DNA of 64,000 bases, from the NCBI RefSeq assembly GCF_000970455.1, contig NZ_LAJG01000005.1:186001-250000 (forward strand), read 5' to 3'. The notes under the pieces are model-generated. The model searched no databases. It saw nothing but the letters and a program-made list of their open reading frames with translations, and had not been told where the DNA came from. Within the stretch, counting starts at the first letter, position 1. Each line of letters opens with the position of its first letter. This document shows positions 24,901-34,324 of this stretch, one piece after another. This DNA comes from Devosia soli (lineage in GTDB: Bacteria > Pseudomonadota > Alphaproteobacteria > Rhizobiales > Devosiaceae). Made by a program: the position numbers and the translations under genes.

Positions 24901-26073
24901 TCAGCCAAGGATTACCTCGTCGAGCTTGCGCGGAAACTTGGTGAGGCTATCGGGACCGCTTTCGGTGACGAGCACGGTGTCGGCGAGGCGGAACCCGCCG
25001 AGGCCAGGCACATAGAGGGCAGGTTCGGACGAGCACACCATATTGGGCACGAGCACGGTATCGTCGCCACCCTCAACCCAGGGCGGCTCATGGAACATCA
25101 CGCCCATGCCGTGGCCGACGCGATGGAGGCAATATTGCCCGACGCCTTGCTCGCGGATGAAGCCGAGCGCACGGTCGTCAGCCGATGCACAGGTTGCGCC
25201 GGCGACAAGCCCAGCGGTGCCGATGGCCTGGGCCTGCTGCGCCAGATTGTAGGTGCGTTCCTGTTCCTTGCTGGGTTCGCCGAGGATAAAGGTGCGTTCG
25301 CTCTCGGCAGCTCGGCCCCCGACCCGGCAACCGAGGGAGAGGATCATGCTCTCGCCGCGCTGCGGGCGATGCCCGGTCGGCATGCCATGCGGAAAGGCCG
25401 AACGCAGGCCGGAATAGACGAGGCCGCCGGCGATACCCTGGACGAGCAAAATGTCATCGTGCTCGCGATACATCGTATCGAGCGCGTGGCGGATGATATG
25501 GGCTTCGATCTCGATTTCCGTCGGCATGGTCTTGCCGGTGCGAAGCGCATCATCGATCAGGGCAACGCCAGCACTGACCATGGAATCGGAGATGCGCGCG
25601 GCTTCGCGCTGCAGCACCAGCTCTTCAGGGCGCTTGATGAGGCGCATCTTTCCGACAATGCCGGATGCGGTCACCTTGGCATTAGGGAATGCACTTTCGA
25701 GCTGCCCCACGCGGGCCAACGAAATCCCTGGCGAATGCGCCACGGTGCCCTTGATGTCGCCGAGGGTGCGGGCAAGGACGGCGAACGGACGGTCGCGTCC
25801 CGGAAATTCGAAATAGACGACGAGTTCGGCGGCGGTCTTCTGGTCGAGCGCATGGTGTCGCTCGAGTTCGGGGATCAGCAGATAGGCATCGGTCTGCGTT
25901 AGCGCGAAGACGACGGGGCGTTCGGTCGTGTAGTGGGAAAAGCCAGTCGTATAGATGACGTCGTCATTGGAATCGAGCAGCAGCACGTCGACGCCGTCTT
26001 CGGCCATGCGCGCGCGGATGTCGCGGTGCACAGAGGCGTAATAATCGGCGCTGAGGCGCTGGGAGAAAGCCAT
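24901..26073 (-). CDS. Creatinase-like M24 hydrolase without metal ligands
   Basis: 390 residues; creatinase N-domain (to about 150) plus pita-bread catalytic domain. Of the five metal ligands of true aminopeptidase P/prolidase, three are changed: the first Asp is S246 (ILSLG), the second is E257 (AAESERT) and the last Glu is A364 (FRLADT). H321 (GHGMG) and E350 (SSEPA) remain. Creatinase itself and ectoine hydrolase (DoeA/EutD) are M24-fold enzymes of this kind; H229, E259 and E350 fall where creatinase keeps its catalytic His and Glu residues. So a C-N bond hydrolysis without metal is likelier than dipeptide cleavage. Start ATG 26073; product cytosolic. Confidence 0.85.
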   Translation of the reverse strand: MAFSQRLSADYYASVHRDIRARMAEDGVDVLLLDSNDDVIYTTGFSHYTTERPVVFALTQTDAYLLIPELERHHALDQKTAAELVVYFEFPGRDRPFAVLARTLGDIKGTVAHSPGISLARVGQLESAFPNAKVTASGIVGKMRLIKRPEELVLQREAARISDSMVSAGVALIDDALRTGKTMPTEIEIEAHIIRHALDTMYREHDDILLVQGIAGGLVYSGLRSAFPHGMPTGHRPQRGESMILSLGCRVGGRAAESERTFILGEPSKEQERTYNLAQQAQAIGTAGLVAGATCASADDRALGFIREQGVGQYCLHRVGHGMGVMFHEPPWVEGGDDTVLVPNMVCSSEPALYVPGLGGFRLADTVLVTESGPDSLTKFPRKLDEVILG

Positions 26074-26133
26074 GGCGAGGTCCTCGATTGGGGCCGGGTC
26101 CGGCCGACGCAAGGCGCCGGCCGGAGGACGGGA

Positions 26134-27672
26134 TCAGTCGGTAAAGCCGATCAGGCCGCGAAGATTGCCGCGCGGCGTTGCCTGCACTTCGACGGGCAGG
26201 TCCTTGGCGTAGAACAGCTGATAGCCCTGGGCCGAGATGATGTAATAGGGCAGCTCTTCCGCCAGGATGGTCGCGGCCTTCTGATAGGCGGCAGCACGTC
26301 CAGCCTGATCGAGGGTCGAGCGGCCTTCCTGCAGCAGCGCGTCGACTTCCGGATTGGAATATCCGCCCCAATTGGTCGGGCCATCAGTCGAAAGCTGGGC
26401 AAACAGCAGGCGATCAGGATCGACGATATTGAGCCAGCCGAGAAGCGCGATCTGGTGCTTGCCCTGCTGCACATAATTGGTCGAGAACGAAGGCCAATCC
26501 GTGATCTGGGCCGTTGCCTTTACCCCTGCGGCTTCGAACATGGCCTGAAGGAATTCCACGGTCTGGACGCGGTTGGTGTCTTCGCTGTGGGTCGAAAGAA
26601 CCACTTCGAGATCGTTGCCGTCCTTGTCGAGGATGCCGTCGCCATTGCTATCGGTCCAGCCAAGCTCGTTGAACTGGGCGATGGCGCCTTCCATGTCGAA
26701 GGTCGGCTGCGCAATGGTATCGGAATAGGCCCATGAGGACGGCAGGATGATCGAATGCGCTTCCTGGTCGACGCCCTGGTAGATGTCGTTGACGATGGTC
26801 GTTTGGTCGACGAGCTTGGCAAAGGCCTGGCGCATCTTCGGATCGGCGAGCAGCGGATCCTTGACGTTGAAGTTGAGGTAATTGACGCCGAGGCCGGCGG
26901 TGATGACGTTGCCGAAGCGGTCATCGGCCTTGAGGCGCTCGATATCCTGCGGGGCGAGCGGAGACTGGATGACGTCGAGATCGCCGGCTTCGAAAGCCTG
27001 CGAGCGGGCCGAATTGTCGCCGATGATCTTCAGCGTCACGTTCTCGATGGTCGGCGCACCGCGCCAGTAGTTTTCGTTGGCTTCGAGCACGATCTCGCTG
27101 CCACGATTCCACGACACGAGCTTCATTGGCCCGGCGCCGACGGGATTGAGCGCGATATCGGTGCCGCCTTCGACCAGCGCCTTGGGAATGATGCCGATAT
27201 CGAGATAGGTTAGAAGCGGCGCATAGGGCGCCGAGAGCGTGAACTTGACCGTCTGCGGATCGACGGCTTCGACGGCCGAGATCGGCGCATAGAGCGCGCG
27301 GCTCGGGGCATTGAGCTCGGGGTCGATCAGCGTCGTATAGGTGAAGACCACGTCATCGGCGGTCAGCGGGCTGCCGTCGGAAAACTTGAGGTCCGGGCGG
27401 AGCTTGAAGATGAAGGTCTGCGGATCGGGCGTTTCCCAGCTCTCGGCGAGGTCCGGCACCGGCTCGAGGTTCGGCGTGATGTGGACGAGCCCGGAATAGA
27501 TGAGGTCAGCGGTGCGCGAGGCGGTCGTATCGCGCATCAGACGCGGGTCGAGCGTACCGGCGTCCACGTCCATCCCCACGATGAGCGTGTCCTGGTCCTG
27601 CGCGAAACCGGTCTGGACCGGCATGATGCTCAGCGCCACCAAGGCGCTGGTCGTCAACAAAAATTTCTTCAT
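26134..27672 (-). CDS. Peptide-type ABC substrate-binding protein (DppA/OppA family)
   Basis: 512 residues. Signal peptide MKKFLLTTSALVALS with cleavage near FAQ|DQ (residue 25). The family-5 solute-binding signature appears as LAESWETPDPQTFIFKLRPD, then LKFSDGSPLTADDVVF. Periplasmic. Directly after the GntR regulator gene (24 bp) and upstream of the hydrolase and permease genes, so it is the binding partner of this importer. Ligands of family 5 include peptides, glycosides, opines and ectoine-like compounds, so the family name does not settle the cargo. Confidence 0.93.
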   Translation of the reverse strand: MKKFLLTTSALVALSIMPVQTGFAQDQDTLIVGMDVDAGTLDPRLMRDTTASRTADLIYSGLVHITPNLEPVPDLAESWETPDPQTFIFKLRPDLKFSDGSPLTADDVVFTYTTLIDPELNAPSRALYAPISAVEAVDPQTVKFTLSAPYAPLLTYLDIGIIPKALVEGGTDIALNPVGAGPMKLVSWNRGSEIVLEANENYWRGAPTIENVTLKIIGDNSARSQAFEAGDLDVIQSPLAPQDIERLKADDRFGNVITAGLGVNYLNFNVKDPLLADPKMRQAFAKLVDQTTIVNDIYQGVDQEAHSIILPSSWAYSDTIAQPTFDMEGAIAQFNELGWTDSNGDGILDKDGNDLEVVLSTHSEDTNRVQTVEFLQAMFEAAGVKATAQITDWPSFSTNYVQQGKHQIALLGWLNIVDPDRLLFAQLSTDGPTNWGGYSNPEVDALLQEGRSTLDQAGRAAAYQKAATILAEELPYYIISAQGYQLFYAKDLPVEVQATPRGNLRGLIGFTD

Positions 27673-27696
27673 TCCCTGTTCCCTTGATCTGACTAA

Positions 27697-28701
27697 TTAT
27701 GCGGATAGTCGGCCCGCGAACTGACCACCCTTGGCGCGCCGAAGATCGGCAAGCCGCGGCGCCAGAATGGTGTCGAGCGCGCCCGGATCGGGCGCGTGGC
27801 GATATTCGAAACACTGGACGCCGGACCGTACGAGCTGGGCCACATGGTCGGCGCCAGAGGCATAGACCACCGCATCAGACGCCTCGATGATCTCGCCGAG
27901 ATCCGGCGCCGAAGACCAGGTGACGCGAATGTCCGAGATATGCGGAGCGAACTCGCGCACGCTGGGGCGCATGATCGCGATGTATTCCTTGAAGTGGGTG
28001 ATGGCGGCGACGCGGGCGCGGGAGTCCAGACCGGCAAGGCTCTGCCGAGTGCGCTGGGACGGAATGAATCGCAGCCCGAGCACCTCCCCGCCATCGACCA
28101 GCGCGCGCACTTCCGCCTCCCTGTGGCCGAAGGTCAGGACAATATCTGCAGCCGCACAGGCGCGACGCTGCGGTCCGTCCTCGCGGATGCTGTCGAGCGT
28201 AACGAGTTCGATCTGATCGTTGCTTGCGAGCGTCGGGCGGATTTCCTCGACATAGTCGCGCCCAGGCCCCTCGAAGATGCAGACGAATACGATGGATAGC
28301 CCTGTGGCCGGCCGGCGCATCTGGGCTCCGGCATTGATCATGGAAACCAGGGCCATCGACGACACGCCGAGCGCTTCGGCCTTGGCAAGGATCGCTTCGA
28401 TATCGCCGCGCAGCGCGTTGATCGGCTGCCCAGACGCTGCGGCCGCCAACGGATCGCGCGCCGTAAAGGCGCCAAGCCCCGCCCGCATCTCGATCAAGCC
28501 CTCATCGCGCAGCTGCTGATAGACCTGGCTGACCGTCATCGGCGCAATGCCGATCTCGCTTGCCAGCTGCCGCACCGACTGGAGCTTCGTGCCATAGGGC
28601 ATGTCGCTGAAGGCCAGCATGTAGCTCAAGAGACCATGCAGCTGCGTCCCGACAGGAACGGGAAGCGACTTGTCGATGCTGGACGCGTCTATCGTGAACA
28701 T
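27697..28701 (-). CDS. GntR-family regulator with large effector domain
   Basis: 334 residues from ATG 28701. The N-terminal winged helix-turn-helix (LQSVRQLASEIGIAPMTVSQ and VYQQLRDEGLIEMRAGLGAF) is GntR. The C-terminal 220 residues are not the aminotransferase domain of MocR/EnuR, nor clearly FCD or UTRA; blocks such as LSIVFVCIFEGPG and ADIVLTFGHREAEVRAL suggest an alternating alpha/beta, binding-protein-like fold. First gene of the importer operon, so it probably controls it. A dyad in its promoter region (28744-28763) is a candidate site. Confidence 0.85.
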   Translation of the reverse strand: MFTIDASSIDKSLPVPVGTQLHGLLSYMLAFSDMPYGTKLQSVRQLASEIGIAPMTVSQVYQQLRDEGLIEMRAGLGAFTARDPLAAAASGQPINALRGDIEAILAKAEALGVSSMALVSMINAGAQMRRPATGLSIVFVCIFEGPGRDYVEEIRPTLASNDQIELVTLDSIREDGPQRRACAAADIVLTFGHREAEVRALVDGGEVLGLRFIPSQRTRQSLAGLDSRARVAAITHFKEYIAIMRPSVREFAPHISDIRVTWSSAPDLGEIIEASDAVVYASGADHVAQLVRSGVQCFEYRHAPDPGALDTILAPRLADLRRAKGGQFAGRLSA

Positions 28702-28743
28702 GTGTTCTACCACGTTGATACACCGACCGTACCGATGAGTTCT

Positions 28744-28763
28744 CATGACCGCAATAGGTCATG
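28744..28763. promoter_or_regulatory. Candidate GntR operator
   Basis: CATGACC-gcaata-GGTCATG, a perfect 7-bp dyad 43 bp before the GntR start in the 192-bp space shared with the divergent aldo/keto reductase. Size and symmetry suit a GntR dimer. Confidence 0.5.
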
Positions 28764-28893
28764 CAATTTTTTTGCACACCGTTTGATTTCGCCGCTTGAA
28801 TGTGCACAGATGCACGAAATCGCGCTAAAAACCGGCGTTGCTTTCTGGATAGCTGGTGCGTTCCTGACTAAGACTGCTCTCAGAGGTGTACTA

Positions 28894-29865
28894 ATGGATT
28901 ATAGCAACCTGGGCCGCACGGGCCTGAAAGTCTCGCGACTAGCGCTCGGGTGCATGACCTTTGGTTCGCCGACATGGGCACCCTGGGTGCTCGATGAAGC
29001 CGCATCCCGACCGATCATCGACAAGGCGGTCGACCTCGGCATCAACCTTTTCGACCTTGCGGACATTTATTCGCTGGGCGCCAGCGAGGAGGTCGTCGGC
29101 AGGGTTCTATCTGCTCAGAAACGGCAGAAGCTTGTTCTCGCGACCAAGCTCTATAATCCCATGAGCCAGGACCCCAACGATCGGGGCCTGTCGCGCAAGC
29201 ACATTTTCGAGGCGGTCGATGGCAGCCTCAAGCGGTTGGGGACCGATTACATCGATCTCTACCAGCTTCACCGCTTCGACTATGAAACGCCGCTCGAAGA
29301 GACGCTCGACGCCCTCAACGACGTTGTCCGCGCCGGCAAGGTGCGCTATCTCGGCGCGTCGTCCATGCATGCCTGGCAGTTCATGAAGGCGCTCGGCCTG
29401 CAGCGGGCCAATGGCTGGGCACCGTTCGTCTCGATGCAACCCCATTACAACCTGATCTATCGCGAAGAAGAGCGCGAAATGCTGCCACTTTGCCGATCCG
29501 AAGGCATCGGCGTCATCCCCTGGAGCCCCCTCGCCCGCGGACGTCTCGCCGCCCGTACCGAGACCGAAACGACCCGCTCGCAGACCGACAAGACCGCTTC
29601 GGCGCTTTACGACCGTTCGCGCGAACAGGATGACGCCGTGGTGGCTGCCGTGCGCCAGGTGGCCGAGCGCCATGGCCGCCCGCCGGCCCAGATCGCCTAT
29701 GCCTGGGTCGCGACACGTCCCGGGATCACGGCGCCGATCGTCGGCATTTCCAAGCTCCATCAGTTCGACGACGCCGTTGCCGCGCTCGAGGTCAAACTCA
29801 GCGACGAAGACGTGGCTCTACTCGAAGCCCCCTACCATCCCAAGCCGGTTGCCGGTCACCAATAG
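28894..29865 (+). CDS. Aldo/keto reductase
   Basis: 323 residues, TIM-barrel NADP(H) oxidoreductase. Catalytic tetrad: Asp and Tyr in NLFDLADIYSLG, Lys in LATKLYNP and His in YQLHRFD. Cofactor loop IPWSPLARGRL and C-terminal ITAPIVGISKLHQ. ATG at 28894 has AGAGGTG upstream; the longer open frame overlaps the divergent regulator. Closest in style to the YakC/Tas-like reductases acting on small aldehydes. It shares a promoter region with the GntR gene and precedes a DUF885 gene. Confidence 0.92.
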   Translation: MDYSNLGRTGLKVSRLALGCMTFGSPTWAPWVLDEAASRPIIDKAVDLGINLFDLADIYSLGASEEVVGRVLSAQKRQKLVLATKLYNPMSQDPNDRGLSRKHIFEAVDGSLKRLGTDYIDLYQLHRFDYETPLEETLDALNDVVRAGKVRYLGASSMHAWQFMKALGLQRANGWAPFVSMQPHYNLIYREEEREMLPLCRSEGIGVIPWSPLARGRLAARTETETTRSQTDKTASALYDRSREQDDAVVAAVRQVAERHGRPPAQIAYAWVATRPGITAPIVGISKLHQFDDAVAALEVKLSDEDVALLEAPYHPKPVAGHQ

Positions 29866-29875
29866 GACGTTCTTC

Positions 29876-31045
29876 ATGCTGATCGGCAATGAACTCGCAG
29901 GCCTGACGGCCGGCATCGACGCGCTCTATCGCAAGACGCCTCGCAGCGATGGCTTCCTCGACAAGGAAGGGCTCATTCCTGTCGCCATGGCCAAGGTCGA
30001 GCCCGCTCCGCTCCGCGACTACATCGAGGCGCGCGAAAAGCTCGAGGCGCTCGCAACCCGCAACGCCGGCGAGGCAGAAACGCAGCTGCGTCACGACTAT
30101 GTCGCCGAGATGATCGATTCGCTCCTGGCGCTCGTCACCACCTTTGAAGAAAAGCCGATCAGCTTTGCCGACCGTGTCGCCCGGCAAATCAGGGTAAAAA
30201 CGCAATTGGTTCCGGATGCGGAACTGGACGTCTATCGACAGACAATTCGTGAAAAACTCGATGAACTCGGCTATGCTGGCGGCAGTCTCACCGACGATTT
30301 CAACCGCTGGGAAGCCCAGGCCCGTGTGCCCAAGGAGGCGGTGCTCGCGGAACTCAAAGGCTTGATCCGCGAAGGCCGCGAGCGCGTCAGCGCCAGCATG
30401 TATCCGTTTGCGCATGAATGGATGGAGCCCGAAGGCGTCACCGCCGTGCCCTTTTCGGCCTATTGCGATTATCCGACGCGTAAAGTGCTGCTCAACCTCG
30501 ATTTCCCCTACACGCGCTTTTCGCTCAAGCACCTGGCGACGCACGAAGTATTTCCCGGCCATCTCGTGCACATGAACCTGCGTGAACGCGCCGTTGCCGA
30601 AGGCAAGATGCCGCTCGATGGCGCCCAGGTGGTGACGAGCTCGGCGAGCAGCGCGCTGTTCGAAGGCATTGCCGATAACGGCATGTTCTTCCTCGACTGG
30701 GTCGTTGGACCCGAGGACGAACTCGGCGTGGCGCTCCAGCGCCTTCGGAGCGCGATGCGCTGCAATGCGGCGTGGATGATGCACGCTCAAGGCATGAGCC
30801 TGGATGAGATCGTACCGATCGTGGCCGACAAGGCCCTGCAGGATCCGGTGACCGCCCGATCGCGCCTCGCCTTCCTCAACCACAATCTGCGCGCGCCTTT
30901 CGTCTTTGCCTACTATGGCGGTGACATGGCTGTGCACGACGTCTGGAAAGCCGTGACGCCGGACGAACGTCAGGCGTTCTGGTCTTTTCTTTATGACCAC
31001 ATGCACACGCCCGCGACGCTCAAGAAATACTGGTCGCAACGCTGA
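29876..31045 (+). CDS. DUF885-family putative zinc hydrolase
   Basis: 389 residues from ATG 29876, 10 bp after the reductase. The HEVFPGH motif near residue 223 is the gluzincin-like HExxxGH variant of DUF885 proteins, and SSALFEGIADNG downstream may give the third ligand (Glu). Mostly helical, no signal peptide. Known DUF885 proteins run to about 550-600 residues and are often secreted, so this is a short cytosolic form. Activity unknown; a peptidase is the usual guess. Confidence 0.8.
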   Translation: MLIGNELAGLTAGIDALYRKTPRSDGFLDKEGLIPVAMAKVEPAPLRDYIEAREKLEALATRNAGEAETQLRHDYVAEMIDSLLALVTTFEEKPISFADRVARQIRVKTQLVPDAELDVYRQTIREKLDELGYAGGSLTDDFNRWEAQARVPKEAVLAELKGLIREGRERVSASMYPFAHEWMEPEGVTAVPFSAYCDYPTRKVLLNLDFPYTRFSLKHLATHEVFPGHLVHMNLRERAVAEGKMPLDGAQVVTSSASSALFEGIADNGMFFLDWVVGPEDELGVALQRLRSAMRCNAAWMMHAQGMSLDEIVPIVADKALQDPVTARSRLAFLNHNLRAPFVFAYYGGDMAVHDVWKAVTPDERQAFWSFLYDHMHTPATLKKYWSQR

Positions 31046-31255
31046 GCAATGGTTTTGATGCGCCAGTCGCCGGGGCCAACCGGTTCCCCGACAGTCAGCG
31101 GCTCGCCGTTCCTGGGAAGCCTGTGCCTTCCAACACCACTGCCGCATGGATGTGGAGGCCGGAGCGCTGGATCGTCGGATCAGCCCGGCTTACCCGTTCC
31201 GCTGCCCCTGGACAGGCCGAACACTCAATATCCACCTTCTCTGAAGGGTGCCAGA

Positions 31256-34200
31256 TCAACCGGCCGGCACCTCTTCTTTCGGGGTCTCAGGTGGACGGAT
31301 GCCGAACCAGGTGACGTAGAGTGCGGGCAGGAAAATCAGCGTCAGCACCGTGCCGACGATGATGCCGCCCATCATTGCATAGGCCATGGGACCCCAGAAG
31401 ATTTCCCCCGCAATGGGAATAAGACCCAGGCTGGCCGCCAGGGCGGTGAGGAGAATGGGGCGTAGGCGATGCTGGGTGGCTTCGACCACCGCGCCCCAGG
31501 CGGCTATGCCTTCGGATCGCAGATGTTCGATCTGAACGATAAGGATCACCGAATTTCGGATCAAAATCCCGACCAGCGCCAGAACCCCGAGGATGGCGAC
31601 AAAGCCAAGGGGTTTGCCCGTGGCGAGGAGCGCTATGACGACGCCGATCAAGGCGAGCGGGGCGACAGCGACGACAAGGAAAAGCCGCGCAAAACTCTGG
31701 AGCTGGATCATCAGCACCGTCGCCATGACAAAGAGCATCAGCGGGACGACGGCCAGAATGGGCGCGGTCGATTCCGCGCTGCTTTCGACAGTTCCGCCAA
31801 CGGCAATCGAATAACCAAGCGGCAGGCTCTCGCGCACGCTTTCGACAATGGGCTCAAGCTCGCTGGCCACAGTTGCCGGTTGAATGGTGCCAAGAACGGC
31901 GGCGCTAATGGTCAATGTCGGGATGCGATCGCGCCGGACAATCATCGGCTGTTCCTGCCCGTAGCCGAAAGTGGCAACCGCAGCGAGGGGAATGGAGCGG
32001 CCGTCTCCTGTTGAAAGCTGCAGGTTCTGCAGCGTTTCGATAGAACCGCGCTCCGTCGCATCGGCACGGCCAACGACGTTGACGAGATAGATGCCGTCCT
32101 GGATCTGGGTGATCGTGGTGCCGACGGTAATGCCGTTGAGCGCCGAGGCGATATCGGAATTGGTGATCCCGAGTTGCCGGGCCTTGTCCTGAAGGACGTT
32201 AACCTCAACGACCCTAGAGGTTTCCATCCAGTCGTAGCGCACATCGCCCAAACTGGGGTTCTGCTTGATGGCGGAGGCCAATGCGTGCGCCTGATCCCTC
32301 AACTCGCCGATATCGGGCCCACTCAGGCGATACTGGATCGGTCGGCCGACTGGAGGCCCGAGCGAAAGCGTCGTGATATAGGCATCGGTGCCCGGAAAAG
32401 TACGGCGCAGATAGTCGCTGAGTTCGGCGCTGACGCGATCGCGGACGTCGAGTCCCTTGGTGACGACGACTGTCTGGCCGGTCGAGGGCATGGCAGTCGG
32501 CGAGTCAAAGGCCAGAACGAAGCGCGGCGCACCCTGACCAATATAGCTCGACCAATGATCGACGTCGTCATTTCCAGAGAGCGCTTCAGCCTCGAACTTG
32601 GCGATCTGCGCACTGGTTTCGGTGATGGAGCTATTTTGGGGCAGCTGCCAGTTGACGACCAGTTCAGGACGGTCCGATGAGGGAAAGAACTGCTGCTGGA
32701 CGTGAGTGAGGCCAAAGATCGAGGCCGCGAAAATAGCGACGGTTATGGCAATCGTCAGCCAACGCAAACGCATGGCGGTTTCGAGAAAGCGCGTGAACGC
32801 CCTGCTGAGACGACCTGGTCCCTTGCTTTTGTGCTTGAGCTGCTTGGGCAGAACGCTGACGCCGATCAGCGGCGTGAACAGCACGGCTACAATCCACGAA
32901 ACAAGGAGCGAGACGGCCAGCACCACGAAGAGCGTGAAGGTGAATTCGCCGGCAGAACTGGGATTGAGCCCGATGGGAATGAAGCCGGCCACGGTGACAA
33001 GCGTGCCCGTCAACATGGGAAAGGCTGTGGAGGTGTAAACGGCGGTGGCGGCCTTGGTCAGCGTATCGCCGGCCTCAAGGCGCGAGACCATCATTTCCAC
33101 CGCGATCATGGCATCATCGACGAGGAGGCCCAGGGCGATGATGAGCGCACCGAGCGAGACACGCTGGAGGGAAATACCGAGATAGGACATGGCGAGGAAG
33201 GTGATGGCGAGCACGATCGGGATCGAGAGCGCGACGACAAGCCCTGCCCTGAGGCCGAGGCTGACGAAACTGACGATCAGCACGATGCCGATGGCTTCGA
33301 AAAGCGCGCTGGTAAAGCCGTTGACGGCTTCTTCGACCACGCGCGGCTGATCGGAAACGAGGTGGACCTCGACGCCAATCGGCAGATCGGAAACGATCCG
33401 CTCGAGTTGGGCGTCGAGCGCTTTGCCGAATTCGAGGAGATTGCCGCCAGAGCGCATGCCGATGGCAAGGCCGATGGCCTGCTGGCCGTTGTAACGGAAG
33501 AGCGAAGACGGCGGATCGGCATAACCGCGGCTGATCGTGGCGACATCGGCGAGCCGGAAGAAGCGATCTCCGACGCGCAGGTTGATCTCGCGCAGACTTT
33601 CTTCGGAGGTGAATTGCCCGCCAAGGCGGACCGCTACCCGCTCGGGGCCCGCCGCGATCACGCCGGACGGCGAAACGGCATTCTGGTCCTGAAGGGTAGC
33701 AATCACCTGCTGGGCGCTGATGCCGAGGGAGGCCAGTTGGCGGGTCGAAAATTCGAGAAAGATGACCTCGTTCTGTGCGCCGACGAGCTCGACGCTACCG
33801 GTTTCGTCGAGCGCCAGCAGTTGAGAGCGCGCATCTTCCACATAATCGCGCAATTGGCGCTGAGTGAGGCCGTCGCCCGTGAAGGCGTAGATGTTGCCAT
33901 AGACATCGCCAAACCTGTCGTTGAAGAAGGGGCCGCGAACGCCTTGGGGGAATGAAGAGGTGATATCGCCGACCATCTGGCGCACCTGTAGCCAGATGGT
34001 AGGGACTTGGGCGCTGGGCGCGCTGTTGTCGAGCGTGACATAGACGGTGGTTTGACCGGCCGTGGTGATTGACCGCGTATAGTCGAGGGTTTCGAGATCC
34101 TGCAGTTGGCGCTCGATCCGCTCCGTAACCTGTTCGGTGACTTCTTCTGCCGTGGCGCCGGGCCACTGCGCGACGATCACCATGGTGCGGATGGTGAAAG

Positions 34201-34324
34201 CGGGGTCTTCCTCGCGGCCGAGGTTCAGGTAGGCCAGCGCGCCGGCAATCACCGAAACAAGCATGAAATACCAGACGATGGAGCGGTGCTCGAGTGCCCA
34301 ATCGGAAAGGTTGAAGCCCTTCAT
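31256..34324 (-). CDS. RND efflux pump transporter (TriC/AcrB-like)
   Basis: 1022 residues, twelve helices, two large periplasmic loops. Proton relay pair in helix 4, GLLVDDAMIAVE; N-terminal NLSDWALEHRSIVWYF and GREEDPAFTIRTMVI are typical of the hydrophobe/amphiphile pumps with short adaptors. It overlaps the second adaptor gene by 4 bp (ATGA). Together with the two adaptor lipoproteins upstream it resembles TriABC of Pseudomonas, which needs both adaptors and borrows an outer-membrane channel. Substrate unknown. Confidence 0.93.
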   Translation of the reverse strand: MKGFNLSDWALEHRSIVWYFMLVSVIAGALAYLNLGREEDPAFTIRTMVIVAQWPGATAEEVTEQVTERIERQLQDLETLDYTRSITTAGQTTVYVTLDNSAPSAQVPTIWLQVRQMVGDITSSFPQGVRGPFFNDRFGDVYGNIYAFTGDGLTQRQLRDYVEDARSQLLALDETGSVELVGAQNEVIFLEFSTRQLASLGISAQQVIATLQDQNAVSPSGVIAAGPERVAVRLGGQFTSEESLREINLRVGDRFFRLADVATISRGYADPPSSLFRYNGQQAIGLAIGMRSGGNLLEFGKALDAQLERIVSDLPIGVEVHLVSDQPRVVEEAVNGFTSALFEAIGIVLIVSFVSLGLRAGLVVALSIPIVLAITFLAMSYLGISLQRVSLGALIIALGLLVDDAMIAVEMMVSRLEAGDTLTKAATAVYTSTAFPMLTGTLVTVAGFIPIGLNPSSAGEFTFTLFVVLAVSLLVSWIVAVLFTPLIGVSVLPKQLKHKSKGPGRLSRAFTRFLETAMRLRWLTIAITVAIFAASIFGLTHVQQQFFPSSDRPELVVNWQLPQNSSITETSAQIAKFEAEALSGNDDVDHWSSYIGQGAPRFVLAFDSPTAMPSTGQTVVVTKGLDVRDRVSAELSDYLRRTFPGTDAYITTLSLGPPVGRPIQYRLSGPDIGELRDQAHALASAIKQNPSLGDVRYDWMETSRVVEVNVLQDKARQLGITNSDIASALNGITVGTTITQIQDGIYLVNVVGRADATERGSIETLQNLQLSTGDGRSIPLAAVATFGYGQEQPMIVRRDRIPTLTISAAVLGTIQPATVASELEPIVESVRESLPLGYSIAVGGTVESSAESTAPILAVVPLMLFVMATVLMIQLQSFARLFLVVAVAPLALIGVVIALLATGKPLGFVAILGVLALVGILIRNSVILIVQIEHLRSEGIAAWGAVVEATQHRLRPILLTALAASLGLIPIAGEIFWGPMAYAMMGGIIVGTVLTLIFLPALYVTWFGIRPPETPKEEVPAG

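Noticed and set aside
32702..33955. A 417-codon open frame on the plus strand, antisense to the RND pump gene
   Set aside because: Composition is Arg/Gly/Glu/Asp-rich with no family resemblance, and the opposite strand encodes a complete RND pump. High GC at third positions makes such antisense frames common; similar ones at 1489-2661, 19615-20847 and 29798-31147 were rejected for the same reason.
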